Shown here piece by piece: positions 24,687 through 32,734 of a DNA stretch of 47,255 nt. The notes below the pieces were generated by a model. The model saw only the letters and a program-made list of their open reading frames with translations. It did no database searches and was not told where the DNA came from. The position numbers and the translations under genes were made by a program. Each line of letters opens with the position of its first letter. The stretch's first letter is position 1. The stretch is from an uncultured Collinsella sp. Its GTDB lineage: Bacteria; Actinomycetota; Coriobacteriia; Coriobacteriales; Coriobacteriaceae. The stretch is taken from contig UQMU01000015.1 in assembly GCA_900542305.1 (NCBI GenBank), positions 1 to 47,255 on the forward strand. Reading direction: 5' to 3'.

Positions 24687-25421
24687 CTACTCGTGAACCG
24701 GGAACACGCTGGCGACGGAGTGAGTCTCCTCGTCGGTGCGCGGGTCGATGTACTTGGCAGCGTTCTCCCACTGACCATAGTGGCCCATAGCGCCAGCGAT
24801 GGCCTCCTCGGGGGTCTTGCCGGCCTTGACGGCGTCGGTGAACTTGCCGAGGTTCAGGAACTCGAACGCGATGATCTCGTTCTTGTCGTTGAGAGCCATG
24901 CGGGTGACGTAGCCCTGAGCGAGCTCGAGGTAACGAGCGCCCTTGGCCTTGGTGCCGAACATGGTGCCGACCTGAGAGCGAAGGCCCTTGCCGAGGTCGT
25001 CGAGGGAGGCGCCCACGGGCAGGCCGCCCTCGGAGAACGCGGTCTGGCTGCGGCCGTAAACGATCTGCAGGAAGATCTCGCGCATAGCAACGTTGATGGC
25101 GTCGCAGACGAGGTCGGTGTTGAGGGCCTCGAGGATGGTCTTACCGGGAAGGATCTCGGAAGCCATGGCGGCAGAGTGGGTCATGCCCGAGCAGCCGATG
25201 GTCTCAACGAGGGCCTCCTCGATGATGCCGTCCTTGACGTTCAGCGTGAGCTTGCAGGCGCCCTGCTGAGGTGCGCACCAACCCACACCGTGCGTAAGAC
25301 CGGAGATGTCGGAAATCTCCTTAGCCTGGACCCACTTGCCCTCCTCGGGGATGGGTGCGGGGCCGTGGTATGCACCCTTGGCAACGGGGCACATGTTCTC
25401 CACTTCCTGTGAGTACTGCAT
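24687..25421 (-). CDS. NifU-like iron-sulfur scaffold protein, GGGtGRT-associated
   Basis: 244 residues with a NifU N-terminal/IscU-like domain. Candidate cluster ligands are Cys in GWCAPQQGACKLTL and the GCSGMTHSAAMASEIL helix, the position where IscU carries its second cysteine. An extended C-terminal half follows, ending in DPRTDEETHSVASVFPVHE, longer than the roughly 130-residue IscU. Scaffold proteins assemble Fe-S clusters from desulfurase sulfur and pass them on; here the recipient may be the adjacent GGGtGRT protein. The window also contains a full suf operon with its own SufU, so this pair is a second, separate scaffold. GAGGAGAGG before the ATG at 25421 fixes the start. Confidence 0.82.
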   Translation of the reverse strand: MQYSQEVENMCPVAKGAYHGPAPIPEEGKWVQAKEISDISGLTHGVGWCAPQQGACKLTLNVKDGIIEEALVETIGCSGMTHSAAMASEILPGKTILEALNTDLVCDAINVAMREIFLQIVYGRSQTAFSEGGLPVGASLDDLGKGLRSQVGTMFGTKAKGARYLELAQGYVTRMALNDKNEIIAFEFLNLGKFTDAVKAGKTPEEAIAGAMGHYGQWENAAKYIDPRTDEETHSVASVFPVHE

Positions 25422-25825
25422 GCCTCTCCTCTCTATCGTGTTGGCGTCCCGTCTGGGGGTCGTGGCTGGCGATTGCCGGGCGACCCTTCGAAAGGGACAT
25501 GACATGCAGCCCCTATAATACCGCGAAATGCACGGAATATTCGGCGAACGGCTCAGTTTTCGTAGCGAGAAGTCCGGAAGTTTTAATTGAAACGGTTTAA
25601 CTCTATGTTCTGTGGTCGTGAACTTCCGTAGAGGGGGGTCCGTTTTTGGCAAGCTTTTGGTCGGCTCTTGTAAGCGTTGCAGGGGTTGACCTGTTGCAAC
25701 GGTGCCGTTCGCCGCCCGTTTACTGCCTTTGGCCGCGCGAGTGTATTGTTTTGCGTGAATGTTTTGATGGCACGCTTCAATCGTGCTGTATTGGATGGCA
25801 GACAGATCCCGGCGAAGGGAGCGCC
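25422..25825. other. Intergenic region upstream of the Y1-transposase homologue
   Basis: No gene supported. It contains a TATAAT box at 25514-25519, which can be read as TATTAT on the other strand, without a good -35. A 7-bp inverted repeat CGTTGCA/TGCAACG (25675-25681, 25695-25701) encloses AGGGGTTGACC-like sequence. It presumably holds the promoter of the minus-strand NifU-like operon and, further right, that of the plus-strand transposase homologue. Confidence 0.45.
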
Positions 25826-26638
25826 ATGCAGCGCGTTTGGAGAACGGTTACCGGCTTTTACCATGTCTGTGCCCGCGGTACGGGCAAGCAGCTCATCTTT
25901 GAGGGCGATGACGACCGGTGGGAGTTTTTGGAGCTGATGCGTGAGTACTGCCGCAAGGCGGGCGTGACGGTTATCGCCTGGTGTCTTATGGGCAATCACG
26001 TGCGTCTGGTGCTTGCAGATTACGAGGACGCGATGAGCGCGGCGATGCACCGGCTGCTTTTGACGTACGCGCGGCGGTTCAATAAACGCACGGGGCGCAC
26101 GGGCCATCTGTTCCAGAACCGTTTTGACCGGCGTTCGCTCGATACCGATTGGCAGGTGATGGAGGCTATTCGCTCCGTACACGCCGATCCGCAGGAGGTG
26201 GGCGTTAGCCTAATCGAGCGTTATCCCTGGAGCAGCTTTGCGGAACATCTGCGCTCTTACGACTGTGATGCGGCCGATGCCGCGAGGGGATTTTCTGATC
26301 CTTCTTGCGTGCTTGAACTTTTTGGTTCTGCCGAGGGCTTTATTGCCTATTCGCTTTCGACGCCGGACGGTAGCGAGCCGGCGCTGTGCGATATGAAAGA
26401 GACAGAGTGGGAACGCCACGCCTTTGCCGACAAGATGGCGAAGAGCCTCGGGGTTCCGCTCAATGTGGTTAAAACTGCACCGCCGGCGCAGCGCGATACC
26501 GTTATTGTTGGATTGAGCAATGCCGGCTTTACGGTGCGCCAGATTGAGCGGTATACCGGGATTGGCAAAAGTACCGTCTCTCGTATCGTGCGCGCCCGCG
26601 CGCGAACGGCGATGCGGGCTGGCGGAAACGTGATGTAA
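25826..26638 (+). CDS. REP-associated (Y1/RAYT-type) transposase homologue, probably inactive
   Basis: 270 residues. The N-terminal domain has the Y1 transposase pattern: FYHVCARG near 11-18, CLMGNHVRLVL (53-63), YARRFNKRTGRTGHLFQNRF (81-100) and RYPWSSF near 132-138. A C-terminal helix-turn-helix-like segment is at about 232-265 (GFTVRQIERYTGIGKSTVSR). Two catalytic features are changed. The HUH motif reads His58-Val-Arg60, with Arg for the second His. In the helix where family members carry the nucleophilic Tyr (YIHxNPxRAG) this protein reads S117-V-H-A-D-P. The reading frame is intact with AAGGGA before the ATG at 25826, so it may be a domesticated DNA-binding protein rather than a decaying element. 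Related repeats lie downstream. Confidence 0.78.
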   Translation: MQRVWRTVTGFYHVCARGTGKQLIFEGDDDRWEFLELMREYCRKAGVTVIAWCLMGNHVRLVLADYEDAMSAAMHRLLLTYARRFNKRTGRTGHLFQNRFDRRSLDTDWQVMEAIRSVHADPQEVGVSLIERYPWSSFAEHLRSYDCDAADAARGFSDPSCVLELFGSAEGFIAYSLSTPDGSEPALCDMKETEWERHAFADKMAKSLGVPLNVVKTAPPAQRDTVIVGLSNAGFTVRQIERYTGIGKSTVSRIVRARARTAMRAGGNVM

Positions 26639-26794
26639 GGTCGCCTGTTCATCGCAGCTGGGGTCGTCCATACGCCGCAACCAGCGTTCAAAAGCTTGGT
26701 ACGGTAACTGCACTTCTTAATATGCATAGAACAATCGTCATCTTGCATAAAATAACGGCTCGGTCCGGGTTTGCCCGTGCCTACCCCCGTCTGC

Positions 26795-26821
26795 GCCGTG
26801 CAAAAAACGGAGTTTTCAGCA
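26795..26821 (+). repeat. Left copy of an inverted 27-nt repeat pair downstream of the transposase homologue
   Basis: Begins GCCGTGCAAAAAAC and ends GGAGTTTTCAGCA. The reverse complement of 27008-27034 begins GGCGTGCATTTTTG and ends CGAGTATTCAGCA. The two share the GTGCA start, an A/T-rich centre and the GAGTnTTCAGCA end, in opposite orientation about 190 bp apart. Confidence 0.5.
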
Positions 26822-27007
26822 TCGTGTTGCTGTCGGCACCGCCGCAATCTTGCAACATACGGGTCCCGAAGCTATTGATTCCCGCCGTTGCGCCCCCGAA
26901 GCACGTGCCTGCGTCCCGTCAGACCGCGATGCTTGTTCTAAAACACAATATATATGCGCCTAAAGACGTTGATTAACGCTTTCGATGCGTATACACACAG
27001 CTTGGCG

Positions 27008-27034
27008 TGCTGAATACTCGCAAAAATGCACGCC
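27008..27034 (-). repeat. Right copy of the inverted 27-nt repeat pair
   Basis: Reads TGCTGAATACTCG then CAAAAATGCACGCC on the plus strand, the imperfect reverse complement of 26795-26821. Confidence 0.5.
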
Positions 27035-27234
27035 GCTCCCTATGGGACCCGTCTGCGGCAGGCGCGAAGCGAGTCGGAGCTTCGCAGAACGGGGCTTGGC
27101 GCATTGCTTGGCGGGCCCGGGGCCCTGCCGCAGGCCTTTGGTGCTGTGGAAAACGCCCGTGCTCGCGTCTGGCTGTGTGGCAAATGTCAGACGGGGCGCC
27201 GGACGCGCGGACTTTGTGCGTTCGCGCTCATTAG

Positions 27235-27266
27235 GTAAAAACAGAGCCGCCCGTATCGGGCGGCTC
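27235..27266 (-). terminator. Terminator of the suf operon
   Basis: GAGCCGCCCG (27244-27253) pairs perfectly with CGGGCGGCTC (27257-27266), loop TAT. Leftwards it is followed by TGTTTTTACC. It lies 33 bp after the sufU stop. Confidence 0.85.
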
Positions 27267-27298
27267 GGCAATCAAAAACCTTGGATTCGGGGCATAAA

Positions 27299-27733
27299 CT
27301 ACTGGTTTGTTTGCCCCTCGAGCATGCCGTCGAGGGTGCGCCAGGCGAGCTCGGCGCACTTGACGCGGGCGGGCATGTGCGAGATGTCCTGGAGCTGGGC
27401 GGCTTCGTCCAGGTCTTCCAGGTCCTCCTCGGAGAGCTGCTCGCCGCGGATCATGGCGAGGAAGAGCTCTGCCAGGCGGTGAGCTTCCTCGACGGTCTCG
27501 CCGGTGATGAGGTCGGCCATGATGTCGGCACTGGCCTGACTGATGGCGCAGCCGTGGCCGGTAAAGGAGGCCTCCTCGATCACGCCGTTCTCGACGCGCA
27601 GCTGCAGGGTGAGCTCGTCGCCGCAGCTGGGGTTGATGCCGTCGTGCTCGTGCGTGGGAGCATCCATCTCGTACTTATAGTCGGGGTGCGAGTTGTGCTC
27701 CATAAATGTGGTGGAGGTGTACAGATTACCCAT
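27299..27733 (-). CDS. sufU: SufU-type zinc/Fe-S assembly sulfur-transfer protein
   Basis: 144-residue IscU-fold protein. Metal ligands appear as Cys and Asp in NPSCGDEL, Cys in GHGCAISQASADIM and Cys in RVKCAELAW. The insertion between the second and third Cys sites is that of SufU rather than IscU. SufU takes persulfide sulfur from SufS by zinc-ligand swapping and feeds the SufBCD complex. The ATG at 27733 overlaps the end of sufS by eight bases, and GGAG inside sufS is correctly spaced, so expression is coupled. It is the last gene of the operon. Confidence 0.9.
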   Translation of the reverse strand: MGNLYTSTTFMEHNSHPDYKYEMDAPTHEHDGINPSCGDELTLQLRVENGVIEEASFTGHGCAISQASADIMADLITGETVEEAHRLAELFLAMIRGEQLSEEDLEDLDEAAQLQDISHMPARVKCAELAWRTLDGMLEGQTNQ

Positions 27734-29051
27734 TGAACGTGCTCCAAACGTGATGCAGGCCGGCGATGAACTTGTCGATGTCGGCCTTGTCGTTGTAGAA
27801 GGCCACGCTGGCGCGGCAACAAGCAAGGTTTTCGACACCCAGCCAGGTAAGCAGCGGCTGCGCGCAGTGGTGACCGGCGCGGATGCAGACGCCGTCCATG
27901 TCCATGATGCTCGCGACGTCGTGCGGGTGGATGCCCTTGACGTTAAAGCTCACAACGCCGTGGTGGTTGTCCCAATAGATGGAGCCGATGATTTGGACAA
28001 AGTCGAGCTGCATGAGTTCGCCCATCAGATAGTGGACGAGTGCCTGCTCGCGTGCCTGGATGTTCTCGTAACCTACCGTGTTGACCAGGTAATCAAGGGC
28101 GGCACCCGTAGCGAAGATGCCGGCGGCGTCCTGCGTGCCGGCCTCGAATTTCTCGGGGACGGGCGCCCAGACGGCGTCCTGCTCGGTAACAGAGTCGATC
28201 ATCTCGCCGCCGGTGAGCATGGGCGGCATGGCGTTGAGCAGGTTCATCTTGCCCCACAGCACGCCGATGCCCATGGGGCCCATAGCCTTGTGTGCGCTAA
28301 AGGCAAAGAAGTCGGCGCCCAGGTCGGCCACATCGACCGGCATGTGCGGCAGCGACTGCGCGCCGTCGACGACCAGATAGCCGCCGTACTTGTGGACGAG
28401 CTTGCCGAGGTTCTTGACCGGGTTCTCGACGCCCAGCACGTTAGAAACCTGACCCACGGCCAGAATCTTGGTCTTGGGACCAACCTTGGCAAGAACCTCC
28501 TCGGTGGTGAGCTGGCCGGTCTTGGTGGGGTAGAGGTAGACGAGCTTGGCGCCGGTTTCGCGGCAGACCTGCTGCCACGGGATTAGGTTGGAGTGGTGCT
28601 CCATGATGGTGATGACGACCTCGTCACCGGGCTCGAGCACCGTGGGTGCAAAGCTCTTGGCGACCAGGTTGAGCGACTCGCTCGTGTTGCGGGTGAAGAC
28701 GATCTCGTTGGCCTGTGAGGCGCCGATGAGGTCGGCGATCTGCTGGCGGACCTTCGCGATGGCGTCGGTTGCCTCGACGGAAAGCGAGTACAGGCCGCGC
28801 AGGGGGTTGGCGTTCATGCGCTGATAGAAGTCGCGCTCGGCGTCGAGCACACAGGCAGGGCGCTGCGCGGTGGCGGCGCTATCGAGGAAGGCGATCTCGG
28901 GGTGCTGCTGGAAGAGCGGGAACTGCGCCTTGTAGGGGTTGGTCTCGATGTCTACGGTGGGCCAGCCGCGCGAAGCCTCGTCGCTGGCGTCGAGCTCCAT
29001 GGGCTCGGGGGCGGTGCAGGTATCGCATTTAACGTGCTCGGTGTCGATCAT
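27726..29051 (-). CDS. sufS: Cysteine desulfurase SufS
   Basis: 441-residue pyridoxal-phosphate enzyme that removes sulfur from cysteine as a persulfide. Family landmarks are FLDSAATAQRP, the ITIMEHHSNLIPWQ block with the cofactor-stacking His, the Schiff-base Lys in FFAFSAHKAMGPMG and the persulfide-forming Cys in IRAGHHCAQPLLTWLGV. It has about 40 extra N-terminal residues carrying a CDTC motif (C9 and C12), not usual for SufS; they could bind metal or be non-essential. The start overlaps the sufD stop (ATGA). The partner SufU gene overlaps its end. Confidence 0.94.
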   Translation of the reverse strand: MIDTEHVKCDTCTAPEPMELDASDEASRGWPTVDIETNPYKAQFPLFQQHPEIAFLDSAATAQRPACVLDAERDFYQRMNANPLRGLYSLSVEATDAIAKVRQQIADLIGASQANEIVFTRNTSESLNLVAKSFAPTVLEPGDEVVITIMEHHSNLIPWQQVCRETGAKLVYLYPTKTGQLTTEEVLAKVGPKTKILAVGQVSNVLGVENPVKNLGKLVHKYGGYLVVDGAQSLPHMPVDVADLGADFFAFSAHKAMGPMGIGVLWGKMNLLNAMPPMLTGGEMIDSVTEQDAVWAPVPEKFEAGTQDAAGIFATGAALDYLVNTVGYENIQAREQALVHYLMGELMQLDFVQIIGSIYWDNHHGVVSFNVKGIHPHDVASIMDMDGVCIRAGHHCAQPLLTWLGVENLACCRASVAFYNDKADIDKFIAGLHHVWSTFNG

Positions 29052-30319
29052 GCGAGCTCCTCTTCAAAGTTGTCGATCAGGTTGTTGCCCAAGCGGACGA
29101 CGGCGGCGCGGGTGTGCTCGTCGGTCGCGGAAAGCGCGGCGTCCTCCAGCTTGGCGCGGATGAACAGGTCCTCGGCGGCATTTTGGTCAAGGCCGCGGCA
29201 GGCGAGATAGAACAGCTGCTCGTCGCGGACGTGGCCGATGGTAGCGCCGTGGTTGCCGGCGACGTCGTCCTCGTCGCAGAGAATGACGGGAACGGTCTTG
29301 TTGTCGACGCCCTTGTTGGCCAAAAGCACCGTCTCGCGCTCGGTGCCGGTTGCACCCTTGCAGCCGTGCACGAGGTCGATGGTGCCGCGGTAGACCTTCT
29401 TGGACGTGCCGGTCAGTACGCCGTTGGCGTCGATCTCGCACTCGGTCTTGCGACCGCGGTGGCGCAGCTCGTAGTTAAAGTCGCGCACCTGCTCGCGGGC
29501 GCCCAGGTAGTCAGTATCGATGGTGACCTTGGCGGTATCGCCCAGCAGGTCGCCGGCAAGGCCGGTGGCGCTGGCGCCGGCACCCAGGACGGTGTGCTGC
29601 ACGTTGACGCGCGCGCCCTCGTCCAGGAACAGGCCGGTGTCGTCGAGCGCGATCCAGCTATCGTCGAGCGTCTGCGTGCAGGTCACGTTGACGGTGGCGT
29701 ACTCGTGGGCGCACACGCGTAGCGCGGAGCCCACGACGCCTTGGCCGGCAACGGGGGAGTCCAGGGCTATGCGCAGGTCGAGCGTTGCCTGCGGACGGGC
29801 GACGACATCGATGGCGGCGATGGCCGCGGCAGCGTCGACGCCACTCACGCGCACGGTAACCGTGGCGTGCTTGTATGCGGGCACATCGATGACGACGCGC
29901 TTGGTGGCGTGGTCGGCCAGGTAGGTGTAGGTAGCCTCGCCCATGCCAGTCTCGAAGGCCTCGGCAGGGGAGAGCTCCTCCTCGAGCTTGATGGCGCCGG
30001 CCTGGTAGATGGAGGTGGCGGGCACGTCGAGCTCGGTCTCGGGCGTGATGCGGGCGCGGTCGGCGGCATCGCCGGGCGCGGAGGCGCGGCGCTCGGGGAA
30101 GCGCTCGGCCATGGCGTCCATGGCGGCATCGAACGCGTCTGCCATGCCGGTAAACTGCTCGTCCAAGCCCTCGACCTCAACGGCCCCGGTGGGAGCGGCG
30201 GCAAGCTCGTCAGAGAGCTCGAGCTTGGTCTGGTTCATCTTCAGCCAGCCCCATGTGGCAGCCGGCATCGCATTGACCTGCTCAAGGGTGGTAGCAGCGG
30301 TGTTCGTGGTCTGTTTCAT
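29048..30319 (-). CDS. sufD: Fe-S cluster assembly protein SufD
   Basis: 423 residues. The C-terminal two thirds form the SufBD beta-helix domain; typical blocks are GARVNVQHTVLGAGASATG, the HRGRKTECEIDANGVLTG stretch and the conserved CDEDDVAGNHGATIGHVRDEQLFYL end, with the His that matters in the SufB-SufD interface. SufD pairs with SufB and two SufC ATPases to form the scaffold complex. The N-terminal 100 residues are more variable and acidic. The start codon overlaps the sufB stop by one base, so translation is coupled. Confidence 0.92.
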   Translation of the reverse strand: MKQTTNTAATTLEQVNAMPAATWGWLKMNQTKLELSDELAAAPTGAVEVEGLDEQFTGMADAFDAAMDAMAERFPERRASAPGDAADRARITPETELDVPATSIYQAGAIKLEEELSPAEAFETGMGEATYTYLADHATKRVVIDVPAYKHATVTVRVSGVDAAAAIAAIDVVARPQATLDLRIALDSPVAGQGVVGSALRVCAHEYATVNVTCTQTLDDSWIALDDTGLFLDEGARVNVQHTVLGAGASATGLAGDLLGDTAKVTIDTDYLGAREQVRDFNYELRHRGRKTECEIDANGVLTGTSKKVYRGTIDLVHGCKGATGTERETVLLANKGVDNKTVPVILCDEDDVAGNHGATIGHVRDEQLFYLACRGLDQNAAEDLFIRAKLEDAALSATDEHTRAAVVRLGNNLIDNFEEELA

Positions 30320-31731
30320 TATCCGATCGCTCCTTCCATCTCGAGCTTGATCAGGTTGTTCATCTCGACGGCGTACTCCAGCGGCAGCTCCTTGGAGACC
30401 GGGTTGGCAAAGCCGTTGACGATCATGGTACGGGCCTCTTCCTCCGAGATACCGCGGCTCATCAGGTAGAACACCTTATCGTCGCCGATGCGGCCGATGG
30501 TGGCCTCGTGGCCGATGTCGACGTTCTTGGCGCGGATGTCCATGGCCGGAATAGTGTCGGAGCGGCTTTGGTCGTCGAGCATCAGCGACTGGCAGCTCAC
30601 GGTTGCCTTGGAGCCCTCAGCCTTGGGTGTCGCCACGATAGAGCTGCGGAACGTCTGGATGCCGCCGCTCTTGGAGATGCCCTTGGTCTCGACAGTTGCC
30701 GAGGTCTCGGGCGCGTTGAGCACGACCTTGCAGCCGGTATCGAGGTTCTGGCCGGCGCCGGCAAAGGTGATGCCGGTAAAGCTCGAGCGAGCGCGGCGGC
30801 CGTTGAGCACGCTCATGGGGTAGAGGTAGCCCACGTGGCTGCCGAAGGAGCCACTGATCCACTCGATGTCGCCGTCCTCGTCCACGCGCGCACGCTTGGT
30901 GTTGAGGTTGTACATGTTCTTGGACCAGTTCTCGATGGTCGAGTAGCGCAGGTGCGCACGCTTGCCCACAAAGAGCTCGACGGCGCCGGCGTGGAGGTTG
31001 GCCACGTTGTACTTGGGCGCGGAGCAGCCCTCGATAAAGTGCAGGTCGGCGTCGTCTTCGACGATGATGAGCGTGTGCTCAAACTGGCCGGCGCCCTTGG
31101 CGTTGAGGCGGAAGTAGCTCTGCAGCGGGAAGTCGAGCTTGGTGCCCTTGGGCACGTAGACAAACGAGCCGCCCGACCATACGGCGCCGTGCAGGGCCGC
31201 AAACTTGTGGTCGGTGGGCGGGATGAGCGTCATAAACTTCTCGTGGATGAGCGGTTCCCACTGCGGGTCGTGCAGGGCCTCCTCGATGCCGGAGTAGACG
31301 ATGCCCATCTTGGACGCGGTGTCCTGCATGTTGTGGTAGACCAGCTCGGAGTCGTACTGCGCGCCGACGCCCGCCAGGTAGCTGCGCTCGGCCTCGGGGA
31401 TGCCCAGGCGCTCAAAGGTGTTCTTGATGTCGTCGGGCACCGACTCCCAGTCGTGCTTTTGGTCGGTGTTGGGCTTGACGTAGGTGACGATGTTGTCCAT
31501 GTCCAGGCCCTCGATGGAGGGGCCCCACGTCGGGTCGGGGAAACGATTGAAGATCTCGAGGGACTTTAAGCGCAGGTCGAGCATCCACTGCGGCTCGTCC
31601 TTCTTTGCGCTGATCTCGCGCACGATGTCGGGCGTGATACCGGCGTCGAGGCGCTCGAATCCCTCCTCGCCATAGGTGAAGTCGTAGAGGCTGCGGTCGA
31701 TGTCCGCGACCTCGGTGCGGTTCTTGGTCAT
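30319..31731 (-). CDS. sufB: Fe-S cluster assembly protein SufB
   Basis: 470 residues, the usual SufB size, and the scaffold subunit on which the nascent cluster forms. Recognisable blocks are GVGAQYDSELVYHNMQ, AALHGAVWSGGSFVYVPKGT, HFIEGCSAPKYNVANLHAG with a conserved Cys, RARSSFTGITFAGAGQNLDTG and the C-terminal GHEATIGRIGDDKVFYLMSRGISEEEA. AAAGGGG precedes the ATG, 12 bp after sufC. The operon order sufC-sufB-sufD-sufS-sufU differs from the Bacillus sufCDSUB order. Confidence 0.96.
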   Translation of the reverse strand: MTKNRTEVADIDRSLYDFTYGEEGFERLDAGITPDIVREISAKKDEPQWMLDLRLKSLEIFNRFPDPTWGPSIEGLDMDNIVTYVKPNTDQKHDWESVPDDIKNTFERLGIPEAERSYLAGVGAQYDSELVYHNMQDTASKMGIVYSGIEEALHDPQWEPLIHEKFMTLIPPTDHKFAALHGAVWSGGSFVYVPKGTKLDFPLQSYFRLNAKGAGQFEHTLIIVEDDADLHFIEGCSAPKYNVANLHAGAVELFVGKRAHLRYSTIENWSKNMYNLNTKRARVDEDGDIEWISGSFGSHVGYLYPMSVLNGRRARSSFTGITFAGAGQNLDTGCKVVLNAPETSATVETKGISKSGGIQTFRSSIVATPKAEGSKATVSCQSLMLDDQSRSDTIPAMDIRAKNVDIGHEATIGRIGDDKVFYLMSRGISEEEARTMIVNGFANPVSKELPLEYAVEMNNLIKLEMEGAIG

Positions 31732-31743
31732 TGCGTCGCCCCT

Positions 31744-32544
31744 TTACGCCTGCTGCTCGGCAGCGGCGGACTCGGCCTGGGCGCGCTGCTCGGCGGCCTC
31801 GCGCTCGAAGGTCTCAAAGCCGTTCTTGTCGATCCAGGGGATCAGCGAGGCGTCGTCCTCGCGTACGATGTGGCCCTTGACCATAACGTGGACGCGGTCG
31901 ACATCCAGGTGCTCCAGGATGCGCGTGTTGTGCGTGATGATGAGCATGGAGCCGTTGCAGCTCTTGCGGTAGGCGTCCATGCCATGGCTGACGGTGGAAA
32001 GGGCGTCGACGTCCAGGCCGGAGTCGGTTTCGTCCAGGATGGCGAGCTTGGGCTGCAACAGCAAAAGCTGGAGCATCTCGACCTTCTTCTTCTCGCCGCC
32101 CGAGAAGCCCACGCCCAGCTCGCGGTTGAGATAGGCGGTATCCATGTTGAGCTCGGCCGCGAGCTCCTTCACGCGGCGGCGGAACTCCTTACCCTTCATC
32201 TCCAGGCCGGGGCGGCCGGCGATGCTGGCGCGCAAAAAGCTCGACAGTGGCACGCCCGGAATCTCGACCGGGGCCTGGAAGCTCAGGAACAGGCCGGCGC
32301 GCGAACGCTTGTCGGTGGTGAGCTCGGTGATGTCCTGGCCGTCAAAGACGATGCGGCCGTCGTTGACCGTGTAGACGGGGTCGCCCATGACCAGGTGGCC
32401 GAGGGTGGACTTGCCGGCGCCGTTGGGTCCCATCAGCACGTGGGTCTCGCCGGCGGCGACGTTGAGGTTGACGTCGTGGAGGATGGTCTTCTCGTCCACG
32501 GAGGCGGTCAGACCTTCGATGGAAAGCAGCGGATTTGCGCTCAT
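31744..32544 (-). CDS. sufC: Fe-S cluster assembly ATPase SufC
   Basis: 266-residue ABC-type ATPase without membrane partner. It has Walker A GPNGAGKST near 45, the Q-loop LFLSFQAPVEIPG, signature GFSGGEKKKVEMLQLL and Walker B LAILDETDSGLD. It drives conformational change in SufBCD. The C-terminal tail is Ala/Gln/Glu-rich beyond the usual end. The ATG at 32544 has GAGAGGGA before it. First gene of the suf operon. Confidence 0.95.
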   Translation of the reverse strand: MSANPLLSIEGLTASVDEKTILHDVNLNVAAGETHVLMGPNGAGKSTLGHLVMGDPVYTVNDGRIVFDGQDITELTTDKRSRAGLFLSFQAPVEIPGVPLSSFLRASIAGRPGLEMKGKEFRRRVKELAAELNMDTAYLNRELGVGFSGGEKKKVEMLQLLLLQPKLAILDETDSGLDVDALSTVSHGMDAYRKSCNGSMLIITHNTRILEHLDVDRVHVMVKGHIVREDDASLIPWIDKNGFETFEREAAEQRAQAESAAAEQQA

Positions 32545-32608
32545 GCTGTCCCTCTCTGTATATGGTGTACTCATAGGTGCACTAAACCCTAGGAATCTTC
32601 TCGGAATA

Positions 32609-32636
32609 AAGTTACTATGGGTTCGGCGTTAGTCAA
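32609..32636 (-). promoter_or_regulatory. Candidate suf operon promoter
   Basis: On the minus strand TTGACT (complement of 32631-32636), 16-base spacer, TAACTT (complement of 32609-32614), giving a start near 32600, about 55 nt before sufC. It lies between sufC and the TGGGACA repeats that separate it from the divergent regulator gene. Confidence 0.5.
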
Positions 32637-32673
32637 GGGAAAACCCGACTAATCCACTCGACTTTTCAAATTC

Positions 32674-32734
32674 TGGGACAAAATAACCTGTTGTGTCTGT
32701 CCCACTTACTTAAGATTTGGGACAAACAAACCTG
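32674..32734. promoter_or_regulatory. Three TGGGACA sites between sufC and the Rrf2 regulator
   Basis: Two direct copies of a 17-nt repeat, TGGGACAAAATAACCTG (32674-32690) and TGGGACAAACAAACCTG (32718-32734), match at 15 of 17 positions and start exactly 44 bp apart. Between them TGTCCCA (32698-32704) is the reverse complement of the first seven bases. The arrangement fits either an operator for the Rrf2 regulator or a dispersed GGGAC-core repeat. Confidence 0.45.

Larger units (their letters stand above)
26639..27234. other. Non-coding region with inverted repeat pair
   Basis: About 600 bp after the transposase homologue with no convincing gene; the short open frames here lack ribosome-binding sites and known motifs. 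It holds the inverted pair of 27-nt repeats listed separately, an AT-rich stretch with ACACAATATATATG near 26943-26956, and a GC-rich stretch around 27040-27130. It may be a remnant of a larger element. Confidence 0.5.

Noticed and set aside
23493..25412. 639-codon plus-strand open frame antisense to the GGGtGRT and NifU-like genes
   Set aside because: It is a mirror of high-GC codon bias on the opposite strand; both minus-strand genes have clear families and ribosome-binding sites.
26985..27482. Open frames of about 70-165 codons across the 26.6-27.5 kb gap
   Set aside because: No ribosome-binding site, Arg/Pro/Ala-rich shadow-like composition, and overlap with the suf terminator and sufU. 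Not supported as genes.
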